In this document: piece after piece, positions 1-7,557 of the stretch
How positions within the stretch are numbered: the stretch's first letter is position 1
How the letters are laid out: the number at the start of each line of letters is the position of its first letter
NCBI GenBank assembly: GCA_019090365.1
Contig: JAHRWC010000125.1
Location: 1-8,474 of the forward strand
Source of the DNA: Flavobacteriaceae bacterium
GTDB taxonomy: Bacteria; Bacteroidota; Bacteroidia; Flavobacteriales; Flavobacteriaceae
DNA: 8,474 bases
Reading direction: 5' to 3'
The notes under the pieces: generated by a model
Seen by the model: only the letters and a program-made list of their open reading frames with translations
Database searches by the model: none
What the model was told of the DNA's origin: nothing
Position numbers and translations under genes: made by a program

Positions 1-2261
1 GTGTCGTCATTTGAAACTCCTTTTAAAGAGATAATTCCTTTTGAATTTTGAGTTTTAAATTCAGTTTCCTTCACATCATCTTCAACTACTAAGTTTCTAG
101 TTCCTTCAGAATAAGAAATTGTAACTGATGGAGGAGCTTTCAGATTTAATAAATTTGAATTAGACTTATAATTCTTTTCTCCTAAAACCTTATGTATTAA
201 CCTTGGAGTATAAAAGTTATTGAACACACTTTCTAAAGGAATTGCTTTATTATTCTTTATAAAAGCCACTTTATTCCATGCTGCGGGAGAGCCATCAAAC
301 ATACCTTCAGGTGTATATGCAATCCAATTATCATCTTCAAACAAATACAATCTCAAAACCTCTTTACTCTTAAAGATATCAATAAATTTTATCGCCCCAG
401 AAGAACTTATTGCTAGAACTGAATCGCTTACAAAAGTTCCTTTCATGAAATACAAATCACTTTTCTGAATTGTATTTACCAGCTTCCCAGTTTCTATTTC
501 ATATAGATATCCAGGTAAATTATAGCCGCTAAATAAAATATGCTTCCCGTCTGGAGTAATTTCTGAATTTAGCATGCTTTCTCCAAACTCCAATGGAATG
601 GTTCGAAGTGTAGTTCCGTTAGTTAAATCTATGACCTCTAACTGTTTTTCTGAAGCATTTGCTGCTATTAATTTTTTTCCACCTTCGATATGAAAGATTG
701 AATAATATCTACCTTCTTTAACCCATTCTTGCTTTTTAGATTCAAAGTTGAAATAATGCAATTGATCATTATGAATTCCGTCACCATATATTTCATTAGT
801 AACATAAGCAAGTGATTGTTTTTGTGGAGCTAGACTTAAGCAGTTATTAAAATATGGAATATCTGCTCCAATCATTTTTGAAAATAATTCGGTGCCTTCT
901 TCTGTATTAATTACTCGAATTCCTGCTTTAGATATACTTGCTAATAGTTTAGTATTCGGACTATAATCGAAATGCTCTACTCCTTTATAGTTTTCAATTA
1001 AATTAGTGAAACTTTCGGCTTTTCCACGTTCAAAAACTTTTATAGGATCGGTAGTTGATGTCATACAAAAAACACGTTTGCTATCTTGGTCAACAATCAT
1101 TTTACCATTACTATAGTCATCACGAAAATTTGTTTTGTAATTAGTGAATTTCGTTACTTTCTCATTGGTTAATAAGGAAATCATTTTATTTCCATAATCA
1201 CTAGAAAAAAGTATTTCTAATTCATCTGTTCCGCGATAGGTAACAATTTCAGTAATGTCTCTTATTTTTTTACCAAATGTAATTTCAGGTTCATTTTTAT
1301 GATTTTTAAATTTTTGATAAGGAGTGTCATAATCCACTTGTGCAAATAGATATTTTCCATGTGAGAGCATCGTAATCTTAGGCCCTTCCTTTTTAATTTC
1401 CCCTACTTTTTTTCCTGTTTTAGAAGATATCTCTATAAAATTACTAGTTCCTGGAGCCACCCATAAAGTTTCCCCATTACTATTCAATGAAACGTCTGAT
1501 CTAAATGGGATCGCTTCACCTGCAATACCTTTTAATAGAAATGTTTCACTCCATATAACAGTTAAATCTTGTGATTTTACTCTACTAAAAATTGCTTTAT
1601 TTTCAGATTTATTATAAACAGCTTTTAATACATCACCATTATCAAATAGCGCTAAAAAATCACCTTTCAATTCGGTATATTTTCCTGTATTAAATGAATA
1701 TAGATATTCTTCTAAGATGTCAGTTTTTATTAAAATATGTGTCTTATGTACATTGAACTGAAAATGATTTATATTTCCTTCTCCAGGGAAATTTGGGATA
1801 TTCCCAGGATTAAATTGACCTGTATTTTCATCAAGGCTATACAACACTTGATTTCCTTCAGTATCTTCAGCAAAAAAGGTCAATAAGTTATATGAATTAG
1901 AAGTGACAAAATCTAATGCATAGATTCTTCCTAAAGGATACGTTTTCAATACTTCGAAAGTTTCATTGCTAAATACTGTAATTGTATTATTGCTTAGCGT
2001 ATAGGTTTTTCCATCTTTTGAATTAACCTCTAAACTATTTACATAATGCTCTAAATCTATTGTGCGCAATAACAATCCTGAATCGGCATCCCAAAATTTT
2101 AAAGTTTTATCACTGTAACCATAAGTGATTAAAAGATTTCGTTGTGTATCTAATTGCGCATAGGAAGTATTTAGTGAATGAATACTTTGCACCACAAAAT
2201 GTTGCTGTCCGTAAATTATATTACCAATAAGGAAGAAGCCAATGATTAATATATGCTTCAT
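1..2261 (-). CDS. Exported WD40-type beta-propeller protein, probable N-terminal part of a WD40-caspase (C14) protein; C-terminus cut by window edge
   Basis: The reading frame is open without interruption from the ATG (reverse complement of 2259-2261) to the left edge: 753 codons, no stop. The start MKHILIIGFFLIGNIIYGQQ is a type I signal peptide with no lipobox cysteine, so the protein should be periplasmic or secreted. A clear WD40 blade follows (SDKTLKFWDADSGLLLRT, residues 50-67), then many degenerate blades up to about 640. Residues 646-662 (WIAYTPEGMFDGSPAAW), the stretch FNNFYTPRLIHKVLGE and PPSV at 710-713 resemble the junction that, in bacterial WD40-caspase proteins, ends the propeller and leads through an Ig-like strand region into a caspase-like domain. 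That domain is not in the window, so the peptidase assignment is inference. The ATG lies 2 bp after the stop of the papain-like protease gene, implying translational coupling. Residues 721-730 (TRNLVVEDDV) recur exactly in that neighbour. An alternative is a catalytically inert WD40 scaffold. Confidence 0.8.
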   Translation of the reverse strand, partial: MKHILIIGFFLIGNIIYGQQHFVVQSIHSLNTSYAQLDTQRNLLITYGYSDKTLKFWDADSGLLLRTIDLEHYVNSLEVNSKDGKTYTLSNNTITVFSNETFEVLKTYPLGRIYALDFVTSNSYNLLTFFAEDTEGNQVLYSLDENTGQFNPGNIPNFPGEGNINHFQFNVHKTHILIKTDILEEYLYSFNTGKYTELKGDFLALFDNGDVLKAVYNKSENKAIFSRVKSQDLTVIWSETFLLKGIAGEAIPFRSDVSLNSNGETLWVAPGTSNFIEISSKTGKKVGEIKKEGPKITMLSHGKYLFAQVDYDTPYQKFKNHKNEPEITFGKKIRDITEIVTYRGTDELEILFSSDYGNKMISLLTNEKVTKFTNYKTNFRDDYSNGKMIVDQDSKRVFCMTSTTDPIKVFERGKAESFTNLIENYKGVEHFDYSPNTKLLASISKAGIRVINTEEGTELFSKMIGADIPYFNNCLSLAPQKQSLAYVTNEIYGDGIHNDQLHYFNFESKKQEWVKEGRYYSIFHIEGGKKLIAANASEKQLEVIDLTNGTTLRTIPLEFGESMLNSEITPDGKHILFSGYNLPGYLYEIETGKLVNTIQKSDLYFMKGTFVSDSVLAISSSGAIKFIDIFKSKEVLRLYLFEDDNWIAYTPEGMFDGSPAAWNKVAFIKNNKAIPLESVFNNFYTPRLIHKVLGEKNYKSNSNLLNLKAPPSVTISYSEGTRNLVVEDDVKETEFKTQNSKGIISLKGVSNDD
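72..101 (-). other. Decapeptide motif TRNLVVEDDV in the WD40 protein (second copy)
   Basis: These bases encode residues 721-730 of the WD40 protein, just after the PPSV segment (710-713) and before the presumed catalytic domain beyond the window edge. The motif is identical to residues 355-364 of the co-encoded papain-like protease. The context differs after it (KETEF here, EGEDL there), so the match is a discrete short element and not part of a long aligned block. Confidence 0.85.
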
Positions 2262-2263
2262 GA

Positions 2264-3823
2264 TTACTCGTGTGAAATTTCTACCATCATAGGTACAACA
2301 TAACCTTTTGCTCCTTCTTTTACAGAAAAACCTGGTGTTCCGGAAGAATACTTGATACTTCCTTTATCAATTAATTTATCACCTAAAGCTGTTTTAATTT
2401 TTGTAGTTAGTCCACCCTCGGTATTTTGTATGCTTTCTAACAACTCTTTTTCATTCAGCTTTTGTTGACTGAAGAGAATTAATAAATAATCGGTGCCTTT
2501 GTTTTCATCTAACCGTATTACCTTTTTTTCACTAGGAAATGCAAGCTCTGAATTAGCTCCAATTAAAGGAGACATATTATCATTGAAAGGTAATATCTTA
2601 TTTACTTTCTGTGTTAGATCGGTTGCAAAAGCGTAGATATATCCTTCATTCACATTGTTAAGATAGAATCTGAAACGAGTTCCAGAAGGATATCCTTTAG
2701 TCATTTTATAAGCAACTAAATCTTCACCTTCAACATCATCTTCTACTACCAAATTACGAGTTGAAACTCTAGTAACTTCCATAGGTTGTCCTGTATTTGT
2801 TTCGAAACGCAAACTTCCTTCAGGCAATGTTTCTGCAATTGGATTTTCATCAATCATACCCTCCATAGTTGGTGGAATTGGTAGGTTTGGATTATTAGGC
2901 TGTACCCTTGGTATGCTTGGACGATTCGGTGAGTTTGGTGAAGTTTTAGGAATCGAAGGAACACTAATTCCCTTTCTTTTATAGTAACTATATGGTTGTA
3001 AAGCTCCCATTGCCCATTGTTCATATTCAGAATAAGGCACCCATATAAAACCTCCATCACCCCAATAATTTCCCCAACTATTTAATACTCTAAATGCACC
3101 TCCCTCATAATTATCATCATATCCTATAACCACCATTGCATGATAACCATGCTGCGCAGCAGTTGTTCCTTTTTCTGATTCTAAAGACCTCCATACCTTT
3201 TTTGCTTTTGCAAAACTTTTAGGTAATCTCATACCTAATAATACAGGATATCCTTCAGCCAATGCCTTTTTTGTGGAATTTGTTTTAACACCATAATCTG
3301 GTGTATCAAAAAAGAAAAGCGTTTGATAATCTCGTATGCGATAATCTATTGCTTCTAATTGAATTGCAGTACTTATTTGTGGATTACATTCATAAGGCAA
3401 TGATTTTAAACTTGGAGCTCCTGCTATTTTTAATGCTTCCAATCCAAATTTAGGATTTGCTCCTTTACTACAGTTTAAATCGTCTTCATGTTTTATAATT
3501 GAATAAACATAAGAGGGTGATAAAGCATTTTCTGTAATTGTCTGACGATTGGTGAGTCCAAGATCCTTCGCTAGCATAATTGTACGCAGTCCATAAGCAC
3601 TAGCAAAAGCAACACATGTTCCATAAGTTCCTTGATTACCAGGTGTAGGAGAGTATTGTTCTAATGAATAAGAAGTCGGTAAATCATCATAAGTAGATGC
3701 AGTAAATTGTGCTTTATATGGAATGCTTCGATAAGATTCTTCATCCCATATCATACCCATTGGATAATCCTGTGACCATAAAATTGAAGTCATTAAAACG
3801 AATAAGAAAGATAGTTTTTTCAT
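2264..3823 (-). CDS. Exported papain-like (C1 family) cysteine protease with C-terminal DUF4384-like domain
   Basis: This is a 519-residue protein. MKKLSFLFVLMTSILWSQ is a signal peptide with no lipobox, so it acts in the periplasm or outside the cell. The papain fold spans about 45-280 with the complete catalytic set: oxyanion Gln64 and nucleophile Cys70 in GNQGTYGTCVAFASAYG, His228 in QHGYHAMVVIGY, and Asn248 in LNSWGNYWGDGGF. Cys118 and Cys146 could form a disulphide. Only about 30 residues separate the signal peptide from the mature-type N-terminus, so the inhibitory I29 prodomain of classical papains is absent. A Pro/Asn/Ser linker (about 288-318) follows a basic KRK patch (282-284). Residues about 335-455 resemble DUF4384 (GTRFRFYLNNVNEGYIYAF, then KILPF and a later LLILFS strand), a domain known mainly beside bacterial caspase-like domains. 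There is no obvious type IX secretion C-terminal signal. It is followed after 2 bp by the WD40 gene and preceded by 108 bp with its own candidate promoter. The substrate is unknown. Confidence 0.9.
   Translation of the reverse strand: MKKLSFLFVLMTSILWSQDYPMGMIWDEESYRSIPYKAQFTASTYDDLPTSYSLEQYSPTPGNQGTYGTCVAFASAYGLRTIMLAKDLGLTNRQTITENALSPSYVYSIIKHEDDLNCSKGANPKFGLEALKIAGAPSLKSLPYECNPQISTAIQLEAIDYRIRDYQTLFFFDTPDYGVKTNSTKKALAEGYPVLLGMRLPKSFAKAKKVWRSLESEKGTTAAQHGYHAMVVIGYDDNYEGGAFRVLNSWGNYWGDGGFIWVPYSEYEQWAMGALQPYSYYKRKGISVPSIPKTSPNSPNRPSIPRVQPNNPNLPIPPTMEGMIDENPIAETLPEGSLRFETNTGQPMEVTRVSTRNLVVEDDVEGEDLVAYKMTKGYPSGTRFRFYLNNVNEGYIYAFATDLTQKVNKILPFNDNMSPLIGANSELAFPSEKKVIRLDENKGTDYLLILFSQQKLNEKELLESIQNTEGGLTTKIKTALGDKLIDKGSIKYSSGTPGFSVKEGAKGYVVPMMVEISHE
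2732..2761 (-). other. Decapeptide motif TRNLVVEDDV in the protease (matches 72-101 in the next gene)
   Basis: These bases encode residues 355-364 of the papain-like protease, at the entry to its DUF4384-like region. The same ten residues occur at 721-730 of the downstream WD40 protein (bases 72-101). Five of the ten codons differ between the copies (Arg CGT/AGA, Asn AAT/AAC, Leu TTG/TTA, Val GTA/GTT, Val GTT/GTG). The identity is therefore held at protein level and is not a recent DNA duplication. Confidence 0.85.
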
Positions 3824-3842
3824 AATGTGAGTTTTTACATCA

Positions 3843-3873
3843 TAAAAATACCTTTACAGTTCAATGATTTCAA
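3843..3873 (-). promoter_or_regulatory. Candidate Bacteroidota-type promoter for the protease/WD40 pair
   Basis: On the minus strand a TTG (3873-3871) is followed after 20 bp by TATTTTTA (3850-3843), one mismatch from the -7 consensus TAnnTTTG. Spacing fits the -33/-7 arrangement known for Bacteroidota sigma-ABfr promoters. Transcription would start near 3836, about 15 nt before the ATG. The -33 TTG lies inside the proximal 18-bp direct repeat, so a protein bound there could act directly on RNA polymerase. The -7 box is imperfect, so this is a moderate call. Confidence 0.4.
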
Positions 3874-3909
3874 TACGGCAATTGCCCTATCTTTCAATAC
3901 GACAATTGC
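3868..3909. repeat. Pair of 18-bp direct repeats upstream of the protease gene, probable operator
   Basis: Plus-strand TTTCAATACGGCAATTGC (3868-3885) and TTTCAATACGACAATTGC (3892-3909) match at 17 of 18 positions, with a 24-bp period. The first copy also contains the perfect 10-bp palindrome GGCAATTGCC (3877-3886), extended to 3873-3890 with one mismatched pair; the second copy lacks this dyad, so a direct-repeat model fits better. Relative to a start near 3836 the copies lie at about -32 to -49 and -56 to -73, typical for an activator. A third, degenerate copy may lie further upstream on the minus strand (GCTATTGGTATT, from 3931). The binding protein is unknown; the period is longer than the 21-22 bp usual for LytTR regulators. 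Confidence 0.6.
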
Positions 3910-3931
3910 TAATTACAATAATACCAATAGC

Positions 3932-6628
3932 TTACAAATCATATTTCACTACTAACATCATGATTCTTGGAAGCACAAAATATTGACTTGTTGAATTGAA
4001 TTGTTCATTAAAACTATCATTATTAATATACTTTGTATCTAAAATATTAGTTGCTTGTAATTTAAATTCCCAAGGGCTTTCTCCTTTTTTAAAATAAAGA
4101 TCTGCACTTAAAAATGAATAATTGTTTTCTATGGTATTTGATTTGTCTGAATAATTATACAAACTCCAATCTGCGCTAAAAGTAAAATGCTTTAAAAACT
4201 TTACATCTACGTTTGCAAAAGGTCGATCTGTATAAAATATTTGATCAGTATTTCCTGAAGTATAATCGTTAACAATCCAATTATAACCAATTTCAAAATT
4301 CGGCCAATCCCTAAAGTTGGAGCGAAAACTTGCACTATAATTTTGGGTTAAACTTTTACTTTCGGTAATCTGATTATTAATTGTATTATTAGTTTTACTA
4401 TAAGAAACATTACCATCTAAATTAAATTGTAATTTTTTAAATCGTTTACTGAAACTTCCTGATGCTGTAAATGATTCATCTGGAAAATTACTTGAAATAT
4501 TATCTAAAGAACTTACTTGATTTATCCCTTCAAAATAACTAATACTTTTCAATGAATTGATTCTCTTTGAATAATTTAAGAAAGCATTGATGTTGGAATA
4601 ATTAAACATATTAAAACTGAAATAATTCAAATTATACGAATGAGAAGTTGAATTCTCTAGGTCTCTATTTCCTTGAAACATTCGATTATAATTATTAAAC
4701 ACATATCCTTCAGCAAAATTATTTATGTCTGTATATTCTGAAGAAATTGCATAATTAAATCGTAAGCTCTCACTTTTCTTTAGGTCTAAAATGATATTAA
4801 AATCAGGTAAAACAGCCCAATCATCTTGACTAGTAGAATTTTCTAGTTGTTCATTTTTTAAGCTATAATTATGCAAGGTAACTCCTGGAGTAAAGGTGAA
4901 TTTACCAGCTTTTAACTTATAATGCATTCCTAAAAATGTATCTGAAAAACGATATGTTACATCATTATTTAATTCATTTTCATTAAAAACTGAAGTTTCA
5001 TTTGAATCTAATATTTGAAAAATTCCTGAATTAAATTTCTGATTGCTATAGGTATTTCCTAGAGTTAAATTTATATTACTCTTATTATTAAGTACATAGT
5101 AATAATCAACTTTAGCGTCGATTTTATTTGTTCTAATATTTTTATTCTGATTGATATTATACCGATTTTGTAATTCTTGAACAGGTAATATTCCAGAGAA
5201 TGGAATTGAATCTGAAACCGCATTATAAAAAGGGTCTTCGTCTTTCCATAAGTGTTGTACTTGTCCTGCAAAAATGTTTTTCTCATTCAGTGTGTAGTAA
5301 AAATTCACATTCTGATTGATAGACGATGGTTTATTCTCTTTATTCTCTGATATATTATTTGTTCCCAACTCTGAATTAGAAATAGTTTTATTGTCTTCAG
5401 ATTGATTTGCTGTTTTAAGTAAAGCGTCATAATCTAACTGAAAATTTGAGTTAGCCTTATAAACACCACTTAATTTAAGCATTCCTAATTGTGATCTTTG
5501 ATCTGTAACAGCATTGGTTATTTCAGTCGAACCTAACACATAATTGGTTAATGAATTTGTCACTAAGTTTGTTTCATTATCTGAAAGTATTGCAAATCCA
5601 CTCAAATCTAATTTTTTTGAAGCTTGCCAACTAAAATTAGCGGCAACAAATTTTGTGTCAATTTCATTCGCTCTATTGTTCTGCATTAAAGCAAAACCTA
5701 AATCGCTGTTTTCGACTGAAAAATTAGTACCTCCTCCTCTATTAAAATTTCTGAACCCTCCCGTGAACTTGAAATAATCTCGAAATGTAAAAGGCACTTC
5801 TCCAATGTTATTAAAATCGGTTATCAAATTGATGCTGTATTTCGGACTGTAATAAAACAATTTGGGATGCACTAAATATTGAGCTTCATCATCGGCAACA
5901 CCTACACCTGCAGAAACTTCTCCAAACCAGAAGTTCTTTTTTCCATCTTTTAATTTAATATTGATGGCTATATTATCTTGGTCATTTCCGATTCCTCTCA
6001 TTTGATCTACTTCATTATAATTCCGTAGTACTTCAACCTTATCTACAGCATCTGCTGGAATGTTTTGGGTTGCTAATTTTGAATCGCCATCAAAAAAATC
6101 TTTTCCTTCTACCATTACTTTTGAAACTGTTCTCCCTTCTACTTCAATTTCACCATTTTCATTTACCTCAACTCCTGGAAGTTTTTTCATGACATCTTCT
6201 AGTTTCCTTTCTGAACCATTTGTAAAAGAATCGGCATTATAGACAATAGTATCACCTTTAACTGTTACAGGCATTTCATATATTAGTTCAACGCCTTCCA
6301 ATTCTGAAGCCATAGAATTTAATACAAAATCTAAATTCATATCGTCAGCATCTTCTAAAATAGTAACTTCCTTTTCGATTGTTTCATATCCTAAAAAACT
6401 AGCTTTTAAAATGTAAGTGTTATTTGCCGGCATGTTTAACCGAAATTTCCCTTCAAAATTAGTAATCGCATACGATTCTATTTCACCAGAACTTTTAACA
6501 GTTGCAATGATATTTGCCAACTCAAGAGGTGCTCCAATACTGTCTTTTATAACTCCTCTTATGTTAACTTCTTGAGCAGTAACAGATATTGAGAATAAAA
6601 GCATTATTACCCAAAGTATATTTTTCAT
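3932..6628 (-). CDS. TonB-dependent-receptor-like outer-membrane beta-barrel protein with N-terminal CarboxypepD_reg-like domain
   Basis: This is an 898-residue, full-length protein. MKNILWVIMLLFSISVTAQ is a signal peptide. Residues about 22-104 form a carboxypeptidase-regulatory-like beta-sandwich (IRGVIKDSIGAPLELANI, then ITNFEGKFRLNMP and ILKASFLGYETIEKEV). Residues about 110-228 are a plug-like region with GDTIVYNADSF, LEDVMKKLPGVEVNENGEI, MVEGKDFFDGD and DAVDKVEVLRNYN. The rest (about 235-898) alternates aromatic and polar residues, Asn-rich, as in the large outer-membrane beta-barrel family PF14905, and ends IMMLVVKYDL. No SusD partner or other substrate-specific gene is nearby, so the cargo cannot be named and it may not be a classical importer. 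It starts 39 bp after the GLPGLI gene on the same strand with no convincing promoter between, so the two are probably co-transcribed. The leader just before the ATG is A-rich, with no Shine-Dalgarno. Confidence 0.9.
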   Translation of the reverse strand: MKNILWVIMLLFSISVTAQEVNIRGVIKDSIGAPLELANIIATVKSSGEIESYAITNFEGKFRLNMPANNTYILKASFLGYETIEKEVTILEDADDMNLDFVLNSMASELEGVELIYEMPVTVKGDTIVYNADSFTNGSERKLEDVMKKLPGVEVNENGEIEVEGRTVSKVMVEGKDFFDGDSKLATQNIPADAVDKVEVLRNYNEVDQMRGIGNDQDNIAINIKLKDGKKNFWFGEVSAGVGVADDEAQYLVHPKLFYYSPKYSINLITDFNNIGEVPFTFRDYFKFTGGFRNFNRGGGTNFSVENSDLGFALMQNNRANEIDTKFVAANFSWQASKKLDLSGFAILSDNETNLVTNSLTNYVLGSTEITNAVTDQRSQLGMLKLSGVYKANSNFQLDYDALLKTANQSEDNKTISNSELGTNNISENKENKPSSINQNVNFYYTLNEKNIFAGQVQHLWKDEDPFYNAVSDSIPFSGILPVQELQNRYNINQNKNIRTNKIDAKVDYYYVLNNKSNINLTLGNTYSNQKFNSGIFQILDSNETSVFNENELNNDVTYRFSDTFLGMHYKLKAGKFTFTPGVTLHNYSLKNEQLENSTSQDDWAVLPDFNIILDLKKSESLRFNYAISSEYTDINNFAEGYVFNNYNRMFQGNRDLENSTSHSYNLNYFSFNMFNYSNINAFLNYSKRINSLKSISYFEGINQVSSLDNISSNFPDESFTASGSFSKRFKKLQFNLDGNVSYSKTNNTINNQITESKSLTQNYSASFRSNFRDWPNFEIGYNWIVNDYTSGNTDQIFYTDRPFANVDVKFLKHFTFSADWSLYNYSDKSNTIENNYSFLSADLYFKKGESPWEFKLQATNILDTKYINNDSFNEQFNSTSQYFVLPRIMMLVVKYDL

Positions 6629-6667
6629 TTTGATTTTTGATTGATGTTAATAATGGATACAATATTT

Positions 6668-7501
6668 TTATCCTCCTATTCTAATTTCTATGCTATTACC
6701 GTCATCTCTTCTATTAGAGTTCATACGTTCGCTCATTTCTCTCATTTTCTTTTCCATGATTACGTCATATTCCTCTTGATTTACTTTTTTACCTTTTGTA
6801 GGTTTAGTAATAGAAATACCATCTTTAGGGTTTAACACTATTTTACTGCATAAAATAGATTGATTTCCAGCACTAACTTCTAAAATTAAACCAGGCAATC
6901 CATAATACATTCCTGGGCCTTGTTTTATAGGTATTTGTAATGTATACCAAGCAGTAACTGTTTCTTCTACTTCTGCAACCTCTTCACCTTCTTCACTTGG
7001 TGGCCCCATTCTTTCTTCAGGAACCATTCGTGTGTATGTTGCTTTAAAACAAGTATAATTACCAATGTTTTTAGTTTCTTTTTCTAAGTTCCATTCTGGT
7101 AATTCTAAGCTATCATTTATTAGAAATTGCTTGCTAAAGAGTTCATTCTGGTTTAAAAAATAATCTTCCTTTGTATTCTTGTACAATACATCGCTATCTC
7201 CAGAACCTGCTACTACTATTTGCATTCCTCCGTTACCAACACCCGTTGGTTTATCTAATTGTTCTACTTGTTTATAAATGGATTCATTCTTATTGAAATT
7301 TAAAGTGTACTCTCTTTCAAACTGTTTCTTAACCATCGCCATCATTTGTTGATGCATTTCAGAACTCATTTGTGTACTGTCCATAGCTATTTCCATTTTT
7401 CGTTGTGTCTTATAGGTAGCAATTCCATTAAAATCTTGAGCTGATACAAGTGTTGTAAATAGAAAAGTTAAAACCATTGATAAATAAAGAAGTGTTTTCA
7501 T
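6668..7501 (-). CDS. GLPGLI family exported protein
   Basis: This is a 277-residue protein. MKTLLYLSMVLTFLFTTLVSAQ is a signal peptide without a lipobox, giving a periplasmic protein. The family signature GLPGLI is at 201-206 within AWYTLQIPIKQGPGMYYGLP..., the conserved block of TIGR01200-type proteins. YTLNFNKNESIYKQVEQL (65-82) is the usual upstream strand and helix. The function of this Bacteroidota family is not known. It commonly sits beside TonB-dependent receptors, as here, so a role serving the barrel protein is plausible but unproven. Cys151 and Cys218 could pair. Two segments are methionine-rich: 36-56 with seven Met plus His50, and 249-260 with four Met. An acidic stretch (about 169-180) precedes the signature block. 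It is the first gene of the minus-strand unit and diverges from the histidine kinase across 122 bp. Confidence 0.92.
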   Translation of the reverse strand: MKTLLYLSMVLTFLFTTLVSAQDFNGIATYKTQRKMEIAMDSTQMSSEMHQQMMAMVKKQFEREYTLNFNKNESIYKQVEQLDKPTGVGNGGMQIVVAGSGDSDVLYKNTKEDYFLNQNELFSKQFLINDSLELPEWNLEKETKNIGNYTCFKATYTRMVPEERMGPPSEEGEEVAEVEETVTAWYTLQIPIKQGPGMYYGLPGLILEVSAGNQSILCSKIVLNPKDGISITKPTKGKKVNQEEYDVIMEKKMREMSERMNSNRRDDGNSIEIRIGG

Positions 7502-7527
7502 GTCTGTGTTTTTTGATTATTATGATG

Positions 7528-7535
7528 CAAATATT
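7528..7535 (-). promoter_or_regulatory. Candidate -7 element for the GLPGLI/receptor unit
   Basis: The minus strand reads AATATTTG (7535-7528), one mismatch from TAnnTTTG. No TTG/TTTG lies at the expected upstream distance, so if used it would be a weak, activator-dependent promoter. Start of transcription would be near 7521, giving a leader of about 20 nt. The GTTAA repeats would then lie at about -37 to -61, a usual position for OmpR-type activators. Confidence 0.35.
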
Positions 7536-7557
7536 TAAAACATGAATCTATATTTGA

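Noticed and set aside
220..468. Plus-strand open frame of 82 codons opposite the WD40 gene
   Set aside because: It lies wholly antisense to the continuous WD40-protein frame, has no recognisable domain or promoter, and its composition mirrors the opposite strand.
2854..3060. Alternative minus-strand frame inside the papain-like protease gene
   Set aside because: It overlaps the catalytic Asn region and linker in another frame; the 519-residue frame carries all family motifs.
1..3823. Caspase/WD40 antiphage defence system
   Set aside because: Both proteins begin with clear signal peptides, placing them outside the cytoplasm, and no nucleic-acid sensor, effector or other defence gene is present.
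3877..3886. GGCAATTGCC palindrome as a rho-independent terminator for the receptor gene
   Set aside because: The stem is 5 bp with no loop and no following T-run on the minus strand; it is better explained as part of the repeated operator-like sequence.
5071..5286. Alternative minus-strand frame of 71 codons inside the receptor-like gene
   Set aside because: It overlaps the beta-barrel coding sequence in another frame, and the main frame is intact and family-like throughout.
5544..6242. Plus-strand open frames (5544-5777, 6060-6242) inside the receptor-like gene
   Set aside because: They are antisense shadows of conserved plug and barrel coding sequence; no start context or family resemblance.
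6641..6835. Plus-strand open frame of 64 codons over the end of the GLPGLI gene
   Set aside because: It is antisense to the conserved GLPGLI C-terminus and rich in Phe/Ser/Ile from reverse-complement coding; no independent support.
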